A stretch of 64,000 bases of DNA, taken from Cristatella mucedo (Eukaryota > Bryozoa > Phylactolaemata > Cristatellidae). The translations under genes were made by a program, and so were the position numbers. Shown here one piece after another: positions 47,110 through 58,632 of the stretch; position 1 is the stretch's first letter; every line of letters starts with the position of its first letter. The stretch covers positions 5,084,001 to 5,148,000 of the forward strand of contig WPIO01000002.1 in the NCBI GenBank assembly GCA_009760855.2. Reading direction: 5' to 3'. A model generated the notes under the pieces. It worked only from the letters and a program-made list of their open reading frames with translations. It searched no databases and had not been told where the DNA came from.

Positions 47110-48510
47110 CCTTATAATAATAATAATAATAATAATGCACTTGATAAAGCACCCTCAGAGAACTTAATCTCTCTCTCTCGTGGCGCTTTACATTTGCTGC
47201 AAAGGGAAATGCACTTGAATGGTGAGTAAAATCATGCTGGATAAACAAACAGAATGAATAACAAGGTTAGGGGTGATATACACAGGGTCAGCATGCAAAT
47301 GTGGTTAGTGGCAGCATGCACAATGTCAGCAGGCATAAGTACATGAAGGACGAATCGCAGGGACCCACTAAATGCTGTCCTAAATAGGTGTTTTCAAGTT
47401 CTTTTTAAATGTGGTCAAGTCAGGGGATGTTTCTTTTTAAATGTGGTCAAGTCAGGGGATGTTCTGACGCAGGTCGGGAGGGAGTTCCAGGCTTTGGGAG
47501 CATACGAACTAAATGCACGGTCTCCAAAGGATTTGAGGTTTGTACAAGGTATTGGTAAACTGTTAGATTCCGAAAAGGTGGTACGATGCTTGGCCTGATG
47601 GGGGGAGTATATCTGAGAGATAGGCTGGAGCCAAAGAATGAAGTGACCTAAAAGTGAGCGACAACACCTTGAATTTGATCCATTGCTTGACTGGGAGCCA
47701 GTGCAGATCGGCGAGAAGTGGAATAATGTGGCAACTGCAACGCTCACGACAGACAAGCCTAGCTGAGGAGTTTTGCACCGTCTGTAATCGCCTGATTGCA
47801 CATGCCGGTAGATTTGCAGAAGTCAAGACAGGATGTCACAAATGCATGAACCAACTTAGACGCCGTATCCTTATCTAAACAAGCCCGAATTTTAGCAATG
47901 CTATGTAGCTGAAAGTAGGCAGACATGACTGTGGAGCTGATGTGGTCGTCTAACGAGAGGTCACTTTGGAACATGACACCTAGATTTCGAGCTGATTCAA
48001 CAGGAGATATGCTGGCAGAGCCAATTTTGAGCGGCAGCCTTTCCAATTTGTGAAACATATTGGGTTTGCCCATAACTAGTAAGTTAGTTTTATCATCATT
48101 TAGTTTTAGAAAATTTGCTGCCATCCGCGTGTGAATGTCGTCAATACATGCAGCAAGGGAGTTGAAAGAATTTGAGGTGCTCGAAGGCTGGGAGGGATCA
48201 AAGCAAAGGTACAACTGAGTGCCATCCGCATAGAAGTGAAAGCCTAGATTGTGCTTGGCAATCACATCAGCAAGAGGGAGAGTATAAACCGTGAAAAGAA
48301 CCGGACCTAGCACGGAGCCCTGAGGTACACCATATTTTAGAGGTACATCAGATAATCTTTGTCCATTCACGTCAGTACTCTGGTCTCCCACTGAGATTGG
48401 ACGTGAACCACTGCAGAGCAGTGCCAGTGATGCCCAGGCGAGATGAGAGGCGCTCTAGAAGAACTTTGTGATCGATGGTATCAAAAGCTGCCGAAAGATC
48501 GACCCTTTGG
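47110..48510 (-). mobile_element. LINE-A copy with reverse-transcriptase motifs A to C
   Basis: The longest LINE here. On the minus strand it shows motif [12 protein letters not shown] (about 48499-48467), YGVPQGSVLGPVLFTVYTLP, and the catalytic box as FYADG instead of FYADD, then the thumb region to PKAWNSLPTCVRTSP. Frames shift at least twice. A 33-bp tandem duplication (TTCTTTTTAAATGTGGTCAA...) lies at about 47399-47463. The tail is AAT repeats at 47113. Confidence 0.92.
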
Positions 48511-49171
48511 CAATAATGACTGTCTGTTCCATCAGAATAGTCCATAGTTGGCTTGTCAGGTATAACACATGATATCTTGCCAGACTTAATATGCATTCGC
48601 CGACGGCTTGGGTCTATGTCACTCAAGTGGCCACAATTTCGAGCGCATCAAACGGCAGTGCACTTTGCCCGACCTCTTTCTTCCGAACATTTGAGGCACA
48701 GAAATTTCCATGGCTACAGGGTTTGGTCCGAGGTAACCAAGGCTTCTCCGAAGGCTATGCAGTGAAGCCTGGCCTACTTTTCAAGCGACCCATCAGGCTG
48801 TGTATCCACCTGTGACTTTCCAGAGAGAGAGAGAGAGAGTCGAATGCGATATCTAGTCCATGATATGTGTGGTCATCTAATGGCTTTTGATTGTGTCATT
48901 CCTTGCCGTGTTTGCTTTGTTGCCAGTCTTGTGGCGGCTTCTTTTGGTTGCTGTGCCGGCAATTCGTCGCAGAGACTCCTAAACAACGAGAAAGTTTGCA
49001 CTTGCCGGAGGCTTCACATTTCATCTGCACCCACTCTACACACAACAACGCCGAGAAGCCTCTTGAAGATGGTGTCAAACTAAGCTGCAATAGACTTGCT
49101 GTTCTATCCGCCTAACAGAAGGCTATAGCTTAATACGTTATCGACGAGACTGTGGGAGAATTACCTCAACC

Positions 49172-49287
49172 ACGGTCAAGGTGAATGTATTTGATGACCG
49201 AGGTCGTGGTCTCGAGCCCATGTGAATCGCCTGAGTAGAGATTTAGTTCTCTTAAGAGTGCTATGCAATTAATTATATATATTGATT
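49172..49287 (+). mobile_element. SINE-A subfamily 2, 5'-truncated
   Basis: CACGGTCAAGGTGAATGTAT and TTGATGACCGAGGTCGTGG, then the shared tail. The AT-rich insertion between the boxes is also in the 62.9 kb and 58.5 kb copies and marks a subfamily. Confidence 0.75.
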
Positions 49288-49495
49288 TTTCCGCGTTGCT
49301 TTCACTTATACCTGCTCTTCAAATTTCCTTGAGAAGCAACTAAATCCCGATTCAGTGTACAAGTTAGGACGTGTTTTTCTGTGGCAAAACTGGGACCAGT
49401 TCTGGTAAGGAAACAAATTTCTGCAGCTAGCCATAACGTCCGATCCCTATCCAAGATTAGGAGCTGTCTCCACAGTGGCTTGCAGAAAATGTAAC

Positions 49496-50155
49496 TAGCT
49501 CCTTAGTTCTGTCTCGGCTTGATTATTTCAATTCCCTATTGGCTGGGCTACCAAAAAAGGCGATTAGGCTACTGCAGCTGACTATGAATATGACTGCAAG
49601 GCTAGTCTTCAAGTCCCAGCGGTTTGAGCACGTGTCTCCTTTGCTAAAAGAGCTAAGATGGTTGCCGGTTGACCAACGGATTTAGAGCAAAGTTCTTACG
49701 CTCACCCACAAGGCCCGCCACGGCTTGGCTCCTTCATACCTAGCTGAACTGCTGCATCAGTTTCAGCCTGTTCGTGCCCTCAGGTCCTGTGTGGACAATA
49801 AATTAGCTTTCCCATTCCTCGGCTTAAAGACCGTTGGCGACAGATGCTTGAACTCTGCAGGTCCTAGACTGTGGAACTCGCTTGCACAATTCTTACGCAA
49901 CGACAACTACTCTGCTACTGCCGACTATGGCTCGTCCTTTTCAGCGGTCCTAAGCTGCTACTTTCATGCTACTCACTACCTCAACTGCTCTTCTGACTCT
50001 GCAATGCTTCACACTTTCTCTTTGTTGCGTGAGACGAAGTCTGTTGGCTACCGGATGCGTACCGAAAGCCGCTTGGGCTGTGAGTGCGCTATACAAAACT
50101 TTCCTGCATAACACCCACGTGGTCTTTATGAATTTGTGGAGTTACAGGTGGAGAT
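49496..50155 (+). mobile_element. LINE-B copy with C-terminal reverse-transcriptase region
   Basis: The plus strand reads SRLDYFNSLLAGLPKKAIRL, LKELRWLPVDQRI, then a stop and frame change, then FLGLKTVGDRCLNSAGPRLW and NSLAQFLR. These are CR1-type thumb motifs. The sequence after them is this family's own: CGCTATACAAAACTTTCCTG then GGAGTTACAGGTGGAGATAC. Dead copy. Confidence 0.9.
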
Positions 50156-50223
50156 ACAAAGTTCGTTACCCAGCTAATGGCAGAAACATCCCAAAAAGTA
50201 TAGGTATGTACTATATAAGTATA

Positions 50224-50368
50224 TATAATAATAATAATAATTCACTTGATAAAGCGCCCTCAGAGAACTTAGTCTCTCTCTAGGCGCTTTACATTTGCTG
50301 TAAAGTGAAATGCAATGGAATGGTAAGTAAAATCATGCTTGAAAAACAAACGAAATGAATAATATATA
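50224..50368 (-). mobile_element. LINE-A 3' end
   Basis: AAT repeats, TTCACTTGATAAAGCGCCCT, the hairpin tail and GTAAAATCATGCTTGAAAAA on the minus strand. Only about 145 bp remain. It lies 70 bp from the end of a plus-strand LINE-B copy. Confidence 0.85.
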
Positions 50369-50925
50369 TACCTATATAGCACATACCTATACTTTTTCTT
50401 ATATTCATCAAATATAGTATTTGATAAATATAAGAAGTTTCGTGCTGCCTCTATATCACTATCGGGTAGTTTGGTACAATTGCTTCCTAGTGCTCGCCTT
50501 GATGTTGCAAAGATACTATCTTGAGGTTCTCGTGTTGTCTAGGCTCTTAGCCTGCTCACAGATCTTATTCGACACGACCCTCCAATCCGACGTCGTGAGA
50601 GTGGTGCCCTCGTGCGAGTGCCCGTGTTTCCGAAGTACCTCCCCGTAGCTTGTGTCACTTACTGGTCCCGGAGTGAAGGGTCTCCTACTTGAGCATGGCC
50701 TCCTTTTATTTATGGTGAACCGGGGCTAATACCTGGGCTTGACAGTGTTCGTGTGGAACAGTACAACTTGATTTACGCCCATTGCCTGCTTCGCGATAAA
50801 TAGGAGCTCGACGTGGCCAAATGCCCCCCACCCTGGTTCTGGATCCTCCACGAGAAGTAAAAGGTGAAGAAAAGCTTGGTTGGTTCTATTCCAGCCTCAT
50901 TTGTATAGCGACAGAAGTGCATTAT

Positions 50926-51012
50926 AAAGCCTGCCGTGTCTCCGTGAGACTCGCAGAAGACCTGCCGCCGCCAGAGCCACTGTCATACAACAACTGGTAG
51001 CAGAGAATGGTT
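50926..51012 (+). mobile_element. LTR 3'-end fragment with primer-binding-like site
   Basis: GTGTCTCCGTGAGACTCGCA, AGACCTGCCGCCGCC and ACTGTCATACAACA repeat the end of the 51.6-52.7 kb unit. It is followed at once by ACTGGTAGCAGAGAATGG, resembling the TGGTAGCAGAG primer-binding site of some LTR elements. The next 570 bp might be leftover internal sequence. Confidence 0.4.
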
Positions 51013-51579
51013 TACTTGTGCCAAAAAGTATACCAGTCCTTCTTTGGCCTAGATGGAACGCCTATACTGAGGTCGAAAAGCTTAACGGAGGACCGCATTG
51101 TATGCCTTGGCTTCTAACGCCTGAGAAGGCCGTAGCAAGGCTGAAGATTTCGATGCCGCTAAAACATGTTGTGCCAGTGTGTCTGGGCGACAACTCGATG
51201 CATGGTTGGAGTGACCAGCCGGCCGACGCAAAGCAAGGTTACCAGATGAGCGAAATGAGTTAATTCTGATCTTCCCGTAGTTGGCGGATGAGGAGGCCGA
51301 GAGGTTTCGGCTGAAGCAGGAGCTGCTCGCAGGAGCCGTGACCGGGACACAGATAGGTGACGAGCCAGCTTCATCACCGGTCGATCCCAACGTCAACTAC
51401 TCACGAGAGCCACACTGCCGAGTCGAGCTCATTCAGCTGCCGCAGATATCCGGCTGCAATACCGGTGGAGGAAACTGTGGGTGGATGGACCGCTGATAAC
51501 ATAGTAGCCACAACAGCCGAAGAGCGCCAGAAAAAAGTAAGCTCGTAGTGGCAGCAGCAAGAGACAAAGAGGGGCAGAA

Positions 51580-52681
51580 TGTGACGGCTTCCAGGGTGGA
51601 GGTGGTAGTGGTCAGCGGCTGTGGTTTTGCTTATGTATGCCCCAGTCTGTGACAGCACCTAAATGTCGTCATCGGCCAGTACTAGGCTGGGTGGCCCTCC
51701 CAACCACCGGCTAGCCAATCGGAGCGCAGATAGGCGTTGGCAACGGCGCCAACGAATGAGAGCGCAGCGTTCCGTTCCGCAGACGACAGAAGCTAGCGAA
51801 CGTCTGCGGGCGGGGAGTAGCGCTTCCGCCGGCTGAGTGTGTAGATGAAATAAACTGGTGGCGTTCCTCGTCGGCAAGCGTGCTGTGCCGCTCACGTGCG
51901 GCAATGCACAGGTGACCAGAGCAAGCGACGTCTCGGCAGCGAAGCGAAGCTGCGAAAGTGTCGTGGCTGCGGGGAGCATCTCGGCAACAAAGAGCGCCAT
52001 AGAGAGCGACGTCTCCGCCGCCGCCGAGGAGCGCAGCGGTAAGAGCTACTTGGTGGTGGAGTGCACCCGCACAAGCATCTCGGCTGCATCTATAACCAGC
52101 TGCTGGTGAGGGGGCATAGCTGACGTGTGCCTCAGTGGCGAGTGGCTATCACGTAGCCTGCACCCCATTCAAGCCGGTGCAAATGCTTTCAATGTTTAAA
52201 TTAATACCCCGATGGGGCCCGAACGACATACCACTGGATACAGGGCAATAATTGATGCTTCGGGCCGCCACCTGAGCAGGCAGCAGTGGAGGGCCTGTGG
52301 AGCCAATGGCTACACGACTTTCCAGTCGTGAGGGCTGCCCCCTCCCAGCTAGGCTGGTGGACTATGAAATCCATTTTCTCTGGAGGAAGGGAGGGAGTGT
52401 GTATCTGCGGCTTCTGCTGTTGTAATTAGCGAAGCGCCTTGACACTAATGTATCTGCCTCACCTGCGGCCAATAGTTAAGCCATTGACGAAGCGAAGCGT
52501 CAGGCCACAAATGCATATTATATTTCTTGTCATTTGCTGAGATTGATCGACCTCTCATACATGTATGTATTGAGTGTAATAAAGAGATAGAGAGAGATAG
52601 TCTCGTTAACCGCTCGCGCTCGTCCGCTGTGTCTCCGTGAGACTCCCACAAGACCTGCCGCCACCGCAGCCACTATACAAC
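51580..52681 (+). mobile_element. Possible LTR of an LTR retrotransposon
   Basis: It begins TGTGACGG, has TGTAATAAAGAG (poly(A) signal) near 52578 and ends CACTATACAACA, as LTRs of Ty3-like elements often do. The last 70 bp recur at 50926-50996. The right part is followed by GTGGCAGATAGG, similar to the primer-site-like sequence after the other copy. The left boundary is a guess from the TG start. Confidence 0.4.
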
Positions 52682-53339
52682 AGTGGCAGATAGGTTTATA
52701 CGGTCTAAGGCTTTTGGCCTAGCAGCCATTTGGCAGCTTTAGGGCGCTGGGTCTTTACAGATAATTAGTTGGGTTTGTTCATAGTGTAGGGTTGTGGCAG
52801 GGCATTTTATGGATAAACAGATAAGCGTTAATTACTTGCATGTGGTCTTAAGTTTGTATTTTGGGCAGGGGGAGGGGATGGATAGCTCATGCGATTTATG
52901 GAGGCAAAGTTCCAGCAGTGAGAGATTTGGAAACGGTCGGAAGAGTCAGGTGGACCGGTGTCAGCGAATGGCGAAGTGTCGAGTCCGCCAATGGTTCCGG
53001 AAGGCTCGCCAGAAGGTCCGGAAAGCTCGCCAGAAGGATTCACGGAGCGTCGGCCGAGCCAGACTGCAAGTCGGCCAGCCAGCGACCTGCCGAGTTTGAG
53101 CCTTCGCCGCGCAAGGAACGGGGCAGGCAACCTCACTACCTATCGACGACAGCAGAATTTTCGGAGTCAGGTGTTCGGCGGAAGTGTCGCGAAGCGGACG
53201 ATGCACGCCAGACGTGCGTTTATACATGCACGAGCCATCAGTTTCTTCAGCTCAGTGTAGGGGGCGGAGGTAGGAATGTTTTAGGAATGGCTCCCTCACC
53301 CGCTTACCAGCTTCGCATCTTAGTTAATGTAGCCTATTA

Positions 53340-53580
53340 GTTGGTTTACATCCCGACCGCATCTTCTGCCCAAAGCTCCATAGTAACGTGAATAGATATT
53401 GCTGTCAGATTACACCGTCGCTCCGCTCCCGGACAACTTATGGGTTTCCCACCCGGGTTCTGCTTGGCTAGATCTGCGCTACAGGTTGCTCTAAGTGCTC
53501 TAGTTAAAAATCCTCTAAGGCGAGGGGTCCTATCGTAGCTAACCTGAGAGCTACCCCGCTGCACGTTATGGATACAGACC
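53340..53580 (+). repeat. Dispersed repeat, copy 1
   Basis: Contains AAGCTCCAT, GATATTGCTGTCA, CGCTCCGCTCCCGG, CTAAGGCGAGGG and CTAACCTGAGAGCTACCC. The same ordered blocks occur at 55375-55555 in the same orientation. Class unknown. Confidence 0.6.
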
Positions 53581-54046
53581 TGCTACGTTAAGGTACGAGC
53601 TCTCTTCATTGTTGCCGTGTTATTGCTACGATCGGCATACGTGCGAGCATGGGTGCGACGCCTACAAGTAGCTAGCCGTGCTATAGGTTCATGCGTCGCC
53701 GTATTCGTAACGAGTTCGCTGAGGCTAGCAACTGAGACTAGCTGTGTCCGCAGCCTAGTTCTGAACGGACGCGGAAGCAGCACGCCGCATATGTAAGATT
53801 TGGTGTCAGAAGTATTGGATAGTTGCAGAGGACACTTAGCAGTCGTCTTGTGCTGGTCTCATTGCTTGTTACTTTACTGGTGCATTGAACCGGACAGATG
53901 GAATTTCTGTTTGACGTGTTAATGTTACGAGCCAGATGCGACATTAAGTGATTGAACGATGAAATAACTTACCACTATGCCGACCTTAAGGATTCAGAAA
54001 AATCCTCTGTTGAACTTCTGCGAATTGTGATGCCTTGCTCAGCCAA

Positions 54047-54127
54047 TATTAATAATAACAATAATAATGCACTTGATAAAGCACTCTCAGAGAACTCAAT
54101 CTCTTTCTAGGCGCTTCACATTGGTTA
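54047..54127 (-). mobile_element. LINE-A 3'-tail fragment
   Basis: Minus-strand tail with AATAATAACAATAATAATGC, the hairpin segment and GCGCTTCACATTGG. About 80 bp long. Confidence 0.8.
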
Positions 54128-54596
54128 AGCAAATTAGCGAAGACTTTGTAGCTTTGACCTGAGGCGTATCAAGGGGTGGACTGGGGGACAGATGTCCCCG
54201 GAACCAAGACCAACTTTAAGACGCCTCTCGTGACCTCCACTCTATTGAGTTTGAGTTGACAAGACTTCAAAGAAGACCTGTGCCAATAATCACTAATAGA
54301 TACCAAAAGGAGATGACAATTGTGGGGAGTTGCAGTTGAACGAAGAATCCGCCGAAGGACAGACTCCTGGAGAACTCTAAAAATACGTTAGTCGCGAGGC
54401 AGAGAAGGAGATTTCAAGAATCACGAGGACAGCATAGACTTGTAACCGCGCAGACGCTCATCCTCCGGCTGGTTACTAGTGGACTGTGTGATGCAGCGCT
54501 GCAGCGAGGTTAAAACATAGGCGGCCACAACTGGGTGCCGAAAGCAACAGTTTATTGTGGGCCTGTTAGTAGTGGTTACGCGCCGGCGCAAGCGCT

Positions 54597-54750
54597 TTAC
54601 GCGGCACGCACCGGGCCGACGGAGTTAACTTCGCGAACTTCCGAAGTCCGATTATAATAAACTACCCTACGTGTTTACGCGGCCCGCACCGGACCGACGG
54701 AGTTAACTGCGAGAACTCCCGAAGCCCGATTATTATAAACTACCATACGC
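54597..54750 (+). repeat. Two-copy 78-bp tandem duplication
   Basis: Each unit holds TTACGCGGC, CGCACCGG, CCGACGGAGTTAACT, GAACT, CCGAAG, CCGATTAT and ATAAACTACC. The units start 78 bp apart and differ at about ten positions. Confidence 0.85.
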
Positions 54751-54964
54751 CTGCGTCGCAAGCAGTGGCCCCGTCCCCGAAGGTGGACCGCTACAGCACC
54801 TCAAGATACGAGCAGCTAACTGAGTAGCCGGCAGAACAGAACCGCGAAGTCTAAGTTGCACTTAGCTGTACGTCGCCGTAGGTTTGACTCTCGTGCTCTC
54901 GAGGTGTGGTCTCGCATCGACTCCCGACGCTGCAGCCCTGAGCGCTGTCAGTCATGTGGTTTAT

Positions 54965-55098
54965 ACTCTGTCTCTGTCTCTCTGTCTCTCTCACTCTCTA
55001 TCTCTCTGTCTCTCTCTCTGTCTGTGTATGTGTGTCTCTCTCTGTGTCTCTCTCTGTCTCTCTCTGTCTCTCTCTGTCTCTCTCTGTCTGTCTCTCGG

Positions 55099-55180
<82 letters not shown>

Positions 55181-55235
55181 CTCTCTGTCTCTCTCTGTGT
55201 CTCTCTGTCTCTCTGTCTCTCTCTCTGCCCTCTTG
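54965..55235 (+). repeat. CT-rich microsatellite, interrupted
   Basis: Mixed CTCTGT and CT repeats over about 270 bp, with a pure CT core near 55118-55172. Confidence 0.97.
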
Positions 55236-55374
55236 ACCTTGAGTGTAGCGGCAATTTTTGTCGGACCCTAGCTCTCGGTGTTCGTCCTCGGCCTACTCGC
55301 GTCTGCCTGTAATTTATTAGGTGGCTCCTCGGCCAGCTTGCCATCCTTTCGCTCTTTGTCTAATGGAGTACAGT

Positions 55375-55555
55375 AGTCGGTTCACATCCTGATCCTTCTT
55401 TGTCTAACCAAGCTCCATTCCAACCTGGGCGGATCTCGCTGTCAAACTGACGCCTCGCTCTGCTCCCGGTCTCTAGGTGCCCTAGTCAACCCCACTAAGG
55501 CAAGGGCTAGTATCGCGGCTAGCCTGAGAGCTGCCCAAGTGCAGACTATCTCTGA
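55375..55555 (+). repeat. Dispersed repeat, copy 2
   Basis: Ordered matches to copy 1: AAGCTCCATTCCAACC, GATCTCGCTGTCA, CGCTCTGCTCCCGG, CTAAGGCAAGGGCTAGTATCG, CTAGCCTGAGAGCTGCCC. It ends just before the unrecognised terminal exon at 55602. Confidence 0.6.
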
Positions 55556-55601
55556 CAAGAAATTACAATTAGATTTTCTCGGCTTACACATCTTGATGCA
55601 G

Positions 55602-55827
55602 GACTTGGTTCTTGTTGGAAGTTCAGGAGCTTTTTAAGGCACTTAACCAGACCAAACTCCGCCAGCCATATCTAGATCGTGAATGCTTCTATTGCTCAGA
55701 CGTTGATGTAACAGAGCTGGACAACGAAATATGTGACTGTAAAATGATTCTTGCCGTATGTCACGACTCGGTAATAAAGACACCACCGGAACTCGTGTCT
55801 TTCATTGTCAGTTACAGAGAAAGATGA
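55602..55827 (+). CDS. Probable terminal exon of an unrecognised gene
   Basis: After a good acceptor (acacatcttgatgcag) the frame reads TWFLLEVQELFKALNQTK, later YLDRECFYCSDVDVTELDNE and KTPPELVSFIVSYRER, then TGA at 55825. Residue usage looks like a real soluble protein: mixed charge, no low complexity, Cys at CFYCS and CDC. A poly(A) signal follows at 56094. An exon beginning in phase 2 needs upstream coding exons, which I could not find in the repeat-filled DNA before it. I do not recognise the family. It could also be a relic of a processed or duplicated gene. Confidence 0.5.
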
Positions 55828-56093
55828 ATTTCCCAATTTGAGAATTGCTTTGCAAGTTCTTCTCACCATAGCTGTATCAGTTGCAGTTGTGAACTTTTCT
55901 TTAGCTAGCTGAAGATAATCCTGTCTTATTTGAGAACATCAATGGGAGCAAGATCGACTCTCGATTTGGCCTTGCTAAGCATGGAGAAAGAAGCAGTGGA
56001 AAACATCGACTTTCAAACTGTAATAGACTAGTTTCCCACGTTCAAGGCTAGAAGTTAAAGCTGTGACAGCCACCTTGTATCTTTACTACTTTC

Positions 56094-56099
56094 AATAAA
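56094..56099 (+). promoter_or_regulatory. AATAAA poly(A) signal
   Basis: The hexamer lies 267 bp after the stop of the probable terminal exon, in CAATAAAACTTT. Its position and strand support a 3' UTR of roughly 290 bp. Confidence 0.45.
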
Positions 56100-56849
56100 A
56101 CTTTCTCGATTCGATATGCCTGCTAGCGTGTGTTTTTTGCCTTTCTTCTGTGGTGGGGCTATTTTGCAGCAATTTCTGACAAGGGTAGGGGCGCCATTTG
56201 TAGCTTTGTCTCAGGGCGCCGAAACGCCTCACTACGCTTCTGGTTCTGACCTTGCATGACTTATGAAAATATGTCCAGACCATGGATATCACGAGGCTGG
56301 CTGCCGAGCAGCTTACAGCAGCATTCTGACGTACTAGCGTAGAGTTGGCTTGAGAACAAAACTATTTTTATTGTATCGTCAATTTTCAAAGCTAACAATA
56401 AATACATTTATATTGTCATCGCAAACAATACAATATCATGTTATTGTAATTGCAAGCAATACACTATACTGTCATCGGAGGAAAAAAATATGACATTGTA
56501 GCTGCGAAACAAGCTACGCAAGACTTCATGTCGGCAGTCCGAGATCCACACAATGCGGTCAGACTCAGGACTCGGTACGTGCTGTGGAAACTTTGAACTT
56601 ACGAACTAAACTTCCCCAAAAGTACTGCAATAATACATATGTTGGTAATCTGGACAATACAATATATTGATGTTGTTACTGCACCAAATACAATATATTT
56701 TAATGATGCAATAATATATATTATCCGAAAAATATTTGTGTGTGGAGGCCTGGTGTGGAGAGCATGATGTGGAGAGAATTAATACTGTGAAGGAAGAGGT
56801 ACGATAACCTCGGAAGCAAAAGTTAGAACTATCTACCGTAAATGCAACG

Positions 56850-57650
56850 GCTAACAAGCATTCAGCTGAAAATGATGCTGAGGCTGGTACGAGGCTTGAA
56901 ATTGAGTGAGCTAATGACGAAAGCAGTCTTGAAACTACCACAGTTAATCTAGAAAATGTCAAGGATGATTAGGTGACCAATGTGGCACCGGTGCAGGCCA
57001 CAGTGGAAGCTCCGCATGTTGAAATCGGTAAGTCCGACATACGGCTTGAGAAGCCAAAGATTATGATTTTACACGACGGCATCGAAATAGCTGCTAATAA
57101 CGTGCAGGTGCCTGGTACCTTTGACTTGACTGACAGTTTGAGGTGCGAAGTGGTCTGTCTTCGTGAGCCGGTTATAGCAACTACGGAGCCTTTGACTGTT
57201 GTAACTTGCTTTAAGACAGCGTCCGACTTCTAGTCTCGTGCGTCACAATAGCTGCGCGACTTCTTCTGTGATAAAGTCATTGCCTTTGCAACCTGGTGAA
57301 TGCGATGCAGTCATCTTTGTTTTATGCGCATGTCGATCAACGTCGAAGGGTATGACCAGGCTACGGTTGCTGAATCGTAAAACCAAATGCACTGGACTTC
57401 TTGTTCCGATTAGCAGTAGCTTAGCTGTTCGCTGGTTTTCAAAAGTCTGCCAGTGAGCGTATGAAGTTGAAGTTGGCTTCTAAGAGACGTGGACACTGGG
57501 CGCTGTCCATCATACCCCACAGATTTTCTAACTGAAATTAAGACAAGACTGGATTGCAGAGAAAATGCCAGTGCTGAGAATCATAAGTCGAAGTCGCAAT
57601 CGCTAGTGCAGCGGTGCAGGGAGATCTTCGTCTCCTTGTGATGTGCGTAC
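56850..57650 (+). pseudogene. Degraded coding sequence, unassigned
   Basis: Three adjacent plus-strand segments look protein-like but are broken by stops and frame changes: around 56862-56970 (acidic), 56973-57235 (PKIMILHDGIEIAANN and VPGTFDLTDSLRCEV) and 57465-57640 (TDFLTEIKTRLDCREN). The pattern suggests a decayed gene or retroelement reading frame. No domain is recognised. It could also be chance, since no frame exceeds 86 codons. Confidence 0.3.
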
Positions 57651-57682
57651 TAATCTCATTCCAGTATGAGATCGTTTCGGGT

Positions 57683-57794
<112 letters not shown>

Positions 57795-57967
57795 TTATGT
57801 ATACGGTAAGCAGGTTAGTCCAGGAGAAGCAGTGGGCGAGGTGACTCGCTTTATCGCCCGAATAGGCAGCCGGCAGTTGGCTACACCGCTTGGTAAGCGT
57901 CGGGCTACATTCCCTCTGCTGAGAGTTCGGATTTACAATGGTCTCAGCCAGTCCAACTTTTTTCATC

Positions 57968-58082
57968 ATATGTAGCTGAAAGTATAGACTCGAGAGTGTG
58001 GAGCTGATGTGGCCAACTATAGAAAGGTCCCTTTGGAACAGGACGTGCAGATTGCTCGTAGACGCTACAGGAGAACGCTTAA
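57968..58082 (-). mobile_element. LINE-A internal fragment
   Basis: About 110 bp matching the reverse-transcriptase region of the 47-48 kb copy around 47910-48010 (TGTAGCTGAAAGTA...GTGGAGCTGATGTGG...CTTTGGAACA). No tail. Confidence 0.7.
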
Positions 58083-58229
58083 ATTCAGCAAAAGTCAGTT
58101 ATGGATAGTCCAGGATTGTCAGCACCACAAGCGCTCTTTTTGAAACGTATTTATCTATTAATTAAATAACTATTGGTGGATGGTTGGGGATGGAGACTCA
58201 AAATAGTGTGAGTCACGAGTTAAAGGTTT

Positions 58230-58370
58230 GCCTATGGGTCTTGGCCAAGGGGTAAGGTGCTTGCTCTTCATGATCAAGATCGCGGATTCGTGTCCTGAAG
58301 TGGGTGATCAGTTTTGACCACTGCAAGCGGTAGGGATAGCCAAAAGTCTAAAAAGGGTTAACACTTCAAT
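58230..58370 (+). mobile_element. SINE-B fragment, worn
   Basis: CTTGGCCAAGGGGTAAGGTG, GATCGCGGATTCGTGTCC and CCACTGCAAGCGGTAGGGAT match the head and middle; the tail is lost. Confidence 0.6.
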
Positions 58371-58484
58371 ATTTTGGAAGTTTTTTTTAATAATTTTTTG
58401 TAAGTTTTTGAAGTTGGCCTTCCAAAGATAACAAGCTGTAAATGCAACCCAAAGTTTTGACAACTCAAATAATTCATTTGTATA

Positions 58485-58632
58485 ATTCATCTATATAACG
58501 CCCTAAGAGAACTTAGTCTTTATTTAGGCGTTCACATACTCCACGGGACTAGAGTTCACGACCTCAGGTCAATAAATACTTTCACCTTGACCTCGGTCGC
58601 TAGGCACTTTAACCAGTAGGCCTTAACCGGCG
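58485..58632 (-). mobile_element. SINE-A subfamily 2
   Basis: Minus-strand copy with the insertion AATAAATACTTTCACCTTGA between the boxes and a worn tail (ATATAACGCCCTAAGAGAAC). Confidence 0.75.
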
